Source of the DNA: Excoecaria cochinchinensis
Taxonomy: Eukaryota; Streptophyta; Magnoliopsida; Malpighiales; Euphorbiaceae
Direction of reading: 5' to 3'
Length of the DNA: 64,000 nucleotides
Assembly (NCBI GenBank): GCA_947683425.1
Contig: CANTUQ010000004.1
Span: 9,090,001-9,154,000, forward strand
Shown here piece by piece: positions 59,473 through 64,000 of this stretch (position 1 is the stretch's first letter; each line of letters starts with the position of its first letter). The notes beneath the pieces are model-generated. The model saw nothing but the letters and a program-made list of their open reading frames with translations, was not told the DNA's origin and ran no database searches. Both the position numbers and the translations under genes were made by a program.

Positions 59473-61020
59473 CTGTGACTAGAGAATGAACCAATAATAT
59501 GCAACCAATGACCTTTTCCAGAGGAACTATCAGCATTGAGAGCAGCAATATATATCTTGCCATCTCTACAGCCAGCATAGAAGACATGTTCACAAGGGTC
59601 TAAAGCAATTGCATCAATTATCGAGGGAAATATAATATTTCTCAATAAAATCCCCTTAGATAAGCTCCAGACCTAAGTAAAGGCACATGAAAATTAACTC
59701 TTCAGGGTAAAAATGAAAATTCTGCAAAGAACTTTAGACAACAAAGCAAATAGATCCTCCCCAAAGCCCACCCCAGCCAAGTAAACAAGAAGGGGCAACA
59801 GAGAATTTTATACAGCAATATGAATATGCCCACAAGATGTTTGATGCAAAATCTCAATGATCCAACTATTTGTAAATTAAAATGGAAGTCTATGGACTGT
59901 AAATCCCACTACAGGTTTGGTTCTTAATTTCCATCGTAACTTATAGATAACAACTTAGGAAACTTCTCCTGAACTGTGATAAGCTTGTTTAAGTACTTTA
60001 AACGCAAATTAGCAGGTAAACCATATTACACATCAAAAATTTTAAGATTTGGCCAATATATAAATTTTCTGGTTGTGTCTTTAATATTTCAAATGCATAA
60101 TTGTCAGAAGTCCTTATCATTAATTTCAGCTTTAACTCACATCCAACACAAGGACAGACATACCCAATATTCTCATTTCAAGCATCTACTAACCAACAGC
60201 ATCAAAACGTGTAAAGTAAGTGAACTACAAGAGCAAAATCAAATATATCAACTAAAATTCTGAAGACAATCATTTTACGCAAAGAGGACAGCAGACCTTA
60301 CACGTCCGATCCTCAAAAGCTGAGACTATAATTGCATTGCCTCCTCCATAACCTGCTATTATATCTGTTACACGCAGGGTGTGCTCTGAAAAGCTATGCT
60401 CATAGAGCTGGCTTGCCGGCTCTGTTTGGTAATCATCAAATATCCTGATTCATTATAGATGTTCACTTGTATCCAATCATCATAACAATTACAACAACAC
60501 TGTTAAAAGGAGGATAAACAACAGCAAGAAGGAGATAGGTCAATACATGAGAAGTGACCAGACTCTAACAGACCCGTCTTCTGACCCAGAAACCAGAAAC
60601 GAATCATCGTCAGTAAACATCAAGCATGTAACAGCCCTGTAATGAGCGCGCCATTTTTTGAGCAATCTACCTCTGGCAACCTAAGACCCAAATGCAAAAC
60701 ACGAATTATCATTAAAAAAGGATGGTTAAAAACTTAGAATTTATTTTCACACAGAAAAGAGAGAGTGCGAGAGAGAGACCTCTCATAGGTAAATATTCCG
60801 AGACAAACCTCCGCCAACAATATAACTGCCTTCGCTATTAGCAGCAACCAGCTTTATAGGCTCCTCGGGAAAGCTCTTGACTTCTACTTGAGGCTGTCAT
60901 TACGAAGTCGTCAAAATTTCATATTTGATTGAGGAATTATATCAAACAGTTTATGTGAATTAGTGAATTTGCAAACCTTTGACCACGACCAGTAGAGAAT
61001 GGAGTCGGAAGACACCCTAA
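59473..61020 (-). pseudogene. Captured WD40 gene fragment, WDR18/IPI3/RID3 family
   Basis: Five exons with GT/AG borders can be read. They are: the end of exon 1 (to 60977, ILYWSWSK), exon 2 (60893-60780, PQVEVKSFPEEPIK, GGGLSRNIYL), exon 3 (60680-60547, RLLKKWRAHYRAVTCL, SGSEDGSVRVWSLL), exon 4 (60444-60297, HSFSEHTLRVTDI, FEDRTCK) and exon 5 (59672-59473, VWSLSKGILL, FYAGCRDGKIYIAALN). Phases join correctly. These match the plant relatives of WDR18/Ipi3, a pre-rRNA processing and ribosome assembly factor known in Arabidopsis as RID3. At 60783-60785 a TGA stands where the repeat needs Trp, so the frame is closed. The first ~60 codons and the C-terminal part are missing or unrecognisable. The family call is from memory of its motifs. 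Confidence 0.8.
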
Positions 61021-61230
61021 GCTCACGACCAGTACCGGAAGATTCGCCTGCCCTCCAGGAGTCCCGTCGTGCAATTTGTGTCGTCGTTCGCCGCCGGAAC
61101 TGGCCGGAAAATGCAGAAGAAGCTCACCGTTTTCCTCCCGCTCTCCTGGAACGGCGACATCGCGACGGGGAATAAGACGCCGAGATCGGCGTTGCGAGGA
61201 GCCGGTTGCTCGCCATCGACCATCGCCAGC
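61021..61230 (-). other. GC-rich 5' part of captured gene, frame unclear
   Basis: This GC-rich block upstream of exon 1 is likely the original 5' exon or leader. All three minus frames contain pieces with weak resemblance to the family N-terminus, but no single frame runs through. Confidence 0.4.
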
Positions 61231-61249
61231 CTCCTCGCCCCTTCCGCCG

Positions 61250-61290
61250 TCTCTCTCTCCCTCTCTCTCTCTCTCTTTCTCTTCCTCGGT
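61250..61290 (+). repeat. CT-rich microsatellite
   Basis: A TCTC run of about 40 bases lies upstream of the captured gene fragment, possibly its 5' untranslated region. Confidence 0.85.
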
Positions 61291-61384
61291 CTCTTCCCCG
61301 TTCTGCCTCCCTTCCCTGACTTTCCCTCTCTTTTCTTTTTTACTTCTCATAATTCCCACTAATTCACACCATTAACCACCGGAA

Positions 61385-61657
61385 TTTTATGATTTTAAGG
61401 ACCGAATTTAATATTTTTGATATATAATAATAAAATTTAATAATTAACGACCGGATTAATTTTTCTTCGTTATTTGTATATTTTAACGACCGGATTTTTA
61501 TTGGTTTAACGACCGAATTTAATCCCCTCGTTATATAACAATAAAATTTAAGAAATAACGACCGGATTAATTTCCCTTCGTTATTTGTATATTTTAACGA
61601 CCGAATTTTTATCCCTTCGTTAAATTTTGGTCGTTAAAAGTCAATTTTCTTGTAGTG
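61385..61657 (-). repeat. Right terminal and subterminal repeats of the CACTA
   Basis: Four or five TAACGACCGGATT and CCCTTCGTT units precede the terminal inverted repeat. There are fewer copies than at the left end. Confidence 0.85.
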
Positions 61658-61910
61658 TCATGTCTCCATATGCTTGGGATACTGTGTCCTATCAGTATCA
61701 TTAGTACCCTTATCCACTAGTTAGCGAGTAATCATGATGACATATATTGCATTCAGACATAAATGGTTAATTGTTTATATTGTAAAGATGCATATGAATA
61801 CTTGTTATAAGCATTAGTAGTATATGTTTATATGCTTTTGTTATTATTAAGTTTATATATATATATATGTTTATTGTGATTATATGTACATGCTGTGTTG
61901 TTCCTCCCCA

Positions 61911-61947
61911 CTAAGCGTTATCGCTTAGCACGGGCTCTTTTCCCGTG
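61911..61947 (+). other. Double hairpin in 3' LTR of M
   Basis: CTAAGCG/CGCTTAG (61911-61928) and CACGGG/CCCGTG (61929-61947) both pair perfectly. Confidence 0.68.
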
Positions 61948-62284
61948 TAGGTGGTAGGTTCATTTTGGAGTTGAACATCTGCAGGTCGGCCACTAGAAGT
62001 CTAAAGTTGGAGTTATTTTGTCTTCCGCTGTATTTTTGTATATGGAGTATGATTTTGGAAATGTAATTTTTGTAAAGAATGATTTAGTACATGTATATGT
62101 TAAATGTTTACAAATCCCTTTTGTAAAAAAACTATATGGTTATATACATGGATTTGTTATCTTTTGATTAAATGTATTTATTTTCTTAACTTTTTTGAGT
62201 ATATGTATATGTATTTAAGTTTGTATATGCGTTTGTGCGTGTGGCGCTCCGGTATCCTTCCAACAGGGGTATCGGGGTGTTACA

Positions 62285-63937
62285 AAAAATGCCTCACAAC
62301 CTTTCCTCATAAATCTCCTAGCTTGCATGGCAGAAATAACATTCTTCAAAGAACCCGAGCCTAAACCTCTAACCATAACCAGAGACTAATATTTATCTTG
62401 AAATACAACCGTCTTCCTATGACAATCTACCACTGCTCGATGCTTACTTAACCAATACATTCCCAAAATCAAATCAAATTCCCGAAAAGGCCAATCAATC
62501 AAATCCGTTGGGAACTGTATACCATGAACCAACAGAGGACAGTTCCTAAATACCTTACTCACATTGACACTATGCCCTAAAGGGCTGATCACACAGATCT
62601 CATAATCTAACTGGTCAACTTCATGCAACTTATCAAATAACATATCAGAGCACAAGTATGAGTGTGTGGAACCAGGATCAATTAGAGCATACATCTCAGT
62701 GTCACAGAGTAGAAACTTACCTGTAATCACATCGGGTACATCTTGCTCATCCCGAGCTCTCATTGCATAGGCCCTTGTTGGCACCATCTGAGGATGATCT
62801 ACTGACTCCGATGGAGCACCCTCTCTAGGCCGACACCTCAACCTCTACCTCTGCCTCTACCTCGACTAGCTTGAGGAGCATTAGACCCCGACCAACTAGC
62901 TTCTTACTGATCCCTAGTGTTCTCACTCAACTTTGGATAGTTAGCCAGAAAGTGATCGGTGCTTCCACAACAAAAACATCCTCCCGTAAGCCACCTTTAC
63001 TCGCCCTTGTGGTGCTTACTACAGTGAGAACACTCGGGCACCACTTGACCTCTTCCACCAGAACTACCTCTACCAGCACCCGAACTAATTGTAGATCCCT
63101 GCTTCCCACCCCTCGAAGCAGGACTTGAAGAGGACTCATCTTGCGGGTTCCTCGATCTCTTACCCGAGGATGAACCTCTGCGAGGGGGATTCCTTCTCTA
63201 AGCTCTCTCCCTCAAAATCGACTCAGACCTCTCTGCCCTTACAGTTGCTTGGATGATCTGATAATAATTGATAGTAGGAGTACTCATCAGAGATATGAGC
63301 ATGACTCTCAAGGACTCATTGAACCCGGCCTTAAAATGCTGACACCGGAACTCTTTTATCAAAATACCCGGAGGAGCATACTTCCAAAGTCGATTGAACT
63401 CCTTCTCATACTCTGCAACCGACATAGCCCTCTGTTTCAAACTTAAGAACTAAGCCCACTTAGCCTCTTTATAAGCCTTGGTCACATACTTACTCGTAAA
63501 TTCCCATTCAAAGAACTCCCATGTGACCGGATCTGGCAACTGGGGATGCCTACGGACCAACTTTCAGCAGTCATAGGCCAATCCTTAGAGCAAGGCAACA
63601 ACACACTCAACCTGCCTCTCAGGAGGGCAATGAATCTCCTCAAGGACTCTCTCCACCTTCTCAATCCACTTCTCTGCCAACTCAGACTCATCTAAGCTCG
63701 TTCTATAGAAATCTTCTGCCCTAGCTTTCCTCATGCTCTCTAACGGGCTCTCAGAGCAGTAACCCTTTCTAAGACATGAGCCATGTCTTGAGATATCTTC
63801 AGCATAGCCTCAAAAGGCATGGCTACGACCTCAGGCTGCACCCTAGCTAGCTGAGCCGGACCATACACTGACGGATCTTGCTCTTGGGGATTACCACTCT
63901 CAACTGATCCCTCGAGTGATCCACGTGCAGACTCCAT
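62285..63937 (-). pseudogene. gag and protease of element I/O
   Basis: The ATG at 63937 opens MESARGSLEGSVESG. The gag core is broken by several stops between 63740 and 63440 and resumes with SVAEYEKEFNRLWKY (63440-63198). Zinc-knuckle remains at 63030-62930 (CCGSTDHF) contain a stop in the first knuckle. The basic linker leads into 62841-62386, with the protease motif ALIDPGSTHSYLCS and LILGMYWL. The segment ends at element M, and RT continues beyond it at 49690. Confidence 0.82.
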
Positions 63938-64000
63938 CTATAACAAATACAAAGACATCGACATTAGGCCAACACAGTCCTAATAATTCATCTATACTCT
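63938..64000 (-). other. Leader of element I/O at window edge
   Basis: The short stretch between the gag start and the expected primer site. It matches the leader of element A (3406-3500) in part (AACAC, ACATTAGGCCAACACAG). The primer site and 5' LTR lie outside the window. Confidence 0.5.

Larger units (their letters stand above)
55748..61657. mobile_element. CACTA transposon carrying host gene exons
   Basis: The 5,910-bp element begins CACTACAAGAAAAATG and ends with the inverse of CACTACAAGAAAATTG, with TCA on both sides (55745-55747 and 61658-61660). The 5' LTR of M has the empty site at about 50408. Both ends carry subterminal repeats built from TAACGACCGG and CGAAGGGAT words. I find no transposase, so it is non-autonomous. 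The interior holds exons of a WD40 gene in minus orientation plus unidentified sequence. Confidence 0.95.
49691..62284 (+). mobile_element. Gag-only LTR element M
   Basis: The plus-strand order is 5' LTR (49691-52589, missing its first ~1.1 kb), primer site, gag only (52715-53792), polypurine tract and 3' LTR (53890-62284). The internal region is only 1.3 kb, with no protease, RT or integrase. The left end is a deletion junction with the pol of I/O. The right end lies inside the protease region of I/O. The 5' LTR holds copia LTR N, and the 3' LTR holds the CACTA element. Confidence 0.85.
53890..62284 (+). repeat. 3' LTR of element M, split by the CACTA element
   Basis: The LTR runs from TGTCACATCCC to GGGGTGTTACA. 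Without the CACTA and one TCA copy it is about 2.48 kb. It has an array at 54940-55325, GATAAGCGCTTATC (55598-55611), a GAGAC/GTCTC hairpin split by the CACTA, and the double hairpin (61911-61947). Confidence 0.9.
36064..64000 (-). mobile_element. Tekay-type chromovirus I/O, multiply interrupted
   Basis: I read 36064-39741, 48401-49690 and 62285-64000 as parts of one minus-strand element. They are, in order: 3' LTR, chromodomain plus integrase; RNase H plus RT; protease plus gag. The order and strand are correct for a single gypsy element, with no domain repeated. Array J splits it at 39742-48400, and element M splits it at about 49691-62284 with loss of about 200 bp of pol. The 5' LTR is beyond the right edge. 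The alternative is two separate truncated elements. Confidence 0.7.

Noticed and set aside
61069..61375. Two plus-strand open frames near the right end of the CACTA
   Set aside because: They are antisense to the captured WD40 gene 5' end and are Ser/Pro/Leu-rich from CT repeats.

Overview
This window is nuclear DNA of a flowering plant with a repeat-rich genome. It is AT-rich and consists almost entirely of nested LTR retrotransposons, plus one CACTA DNA transposon that carries pieces of a host gene. I see no intact host gene, rRNA, tRNA or CRISPR array. The Ty3/gypsy elements are of two kinds. Tekay-type chromoviruses have an initiator-Met tRNA primer site read as TGGTATCAGAGC, a CCHC gag and an integrase followed by a chromodomain. 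A Tat/Ogre-type element has LTRs starting TGTAGACAC and a primer site starting TGGCGACTCC. The species cannot be named from the sequence. Layout: 1-10091 is the 5' half of a minus-strand Tekay element (A); its LTR holds a solo LTR (B, 4609-8648, target duplication AGTAT). 10092-13103 is a patchwork of LTR remnants. 13104-36063 is a plus-strand Tat element (E): its LTR (13104-19475) holds solo LTR F (14141-18150, ATTAT), and its gag is split by element C (20907-33286, CAAGA), which itself holds gag-only element D (to 26956). From 36064 to past the right edge lies one minus-strand Tekay element (I/O). Its 3' LTR is 36064-38343. Its integrase/RNase H region is split by a tandem gag-only array J (39742-48400), which holds solo LTR K (44700-47166, ACCAT). 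Its RT/protease region is split by gag-only element M (about 49691-62284). M holds a Ty1/copia solo LTR N (50465-51873, GTATC) and a 5.9-kb CACTA element (55748-61657, TCA). The CACTA carries exons of a WD40 gene of the WDR18/IPI3/RID3 family, with a nonsense codon. Every coding region seen is broken. Intact domain order and short non-coding internal regions show that several elements (C, D, J, M) could only have moved using proteins supplied in trans. The least expected structure is in the Tekay-type LTRs. At matching positions they carry a set of short hairpins whose arms differ between families but change together so that pairing is kept. They also carry a family-specific array of short palindromes: TCGCGA-type, GTCACGA-type, GCTCACG-type, long CACGGCGGTA-type and CACGGTCACAACC-type. 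This looks like a structured RNA, or a set of protein-binding sites, under selection in otherwise fast-changing LTRs.
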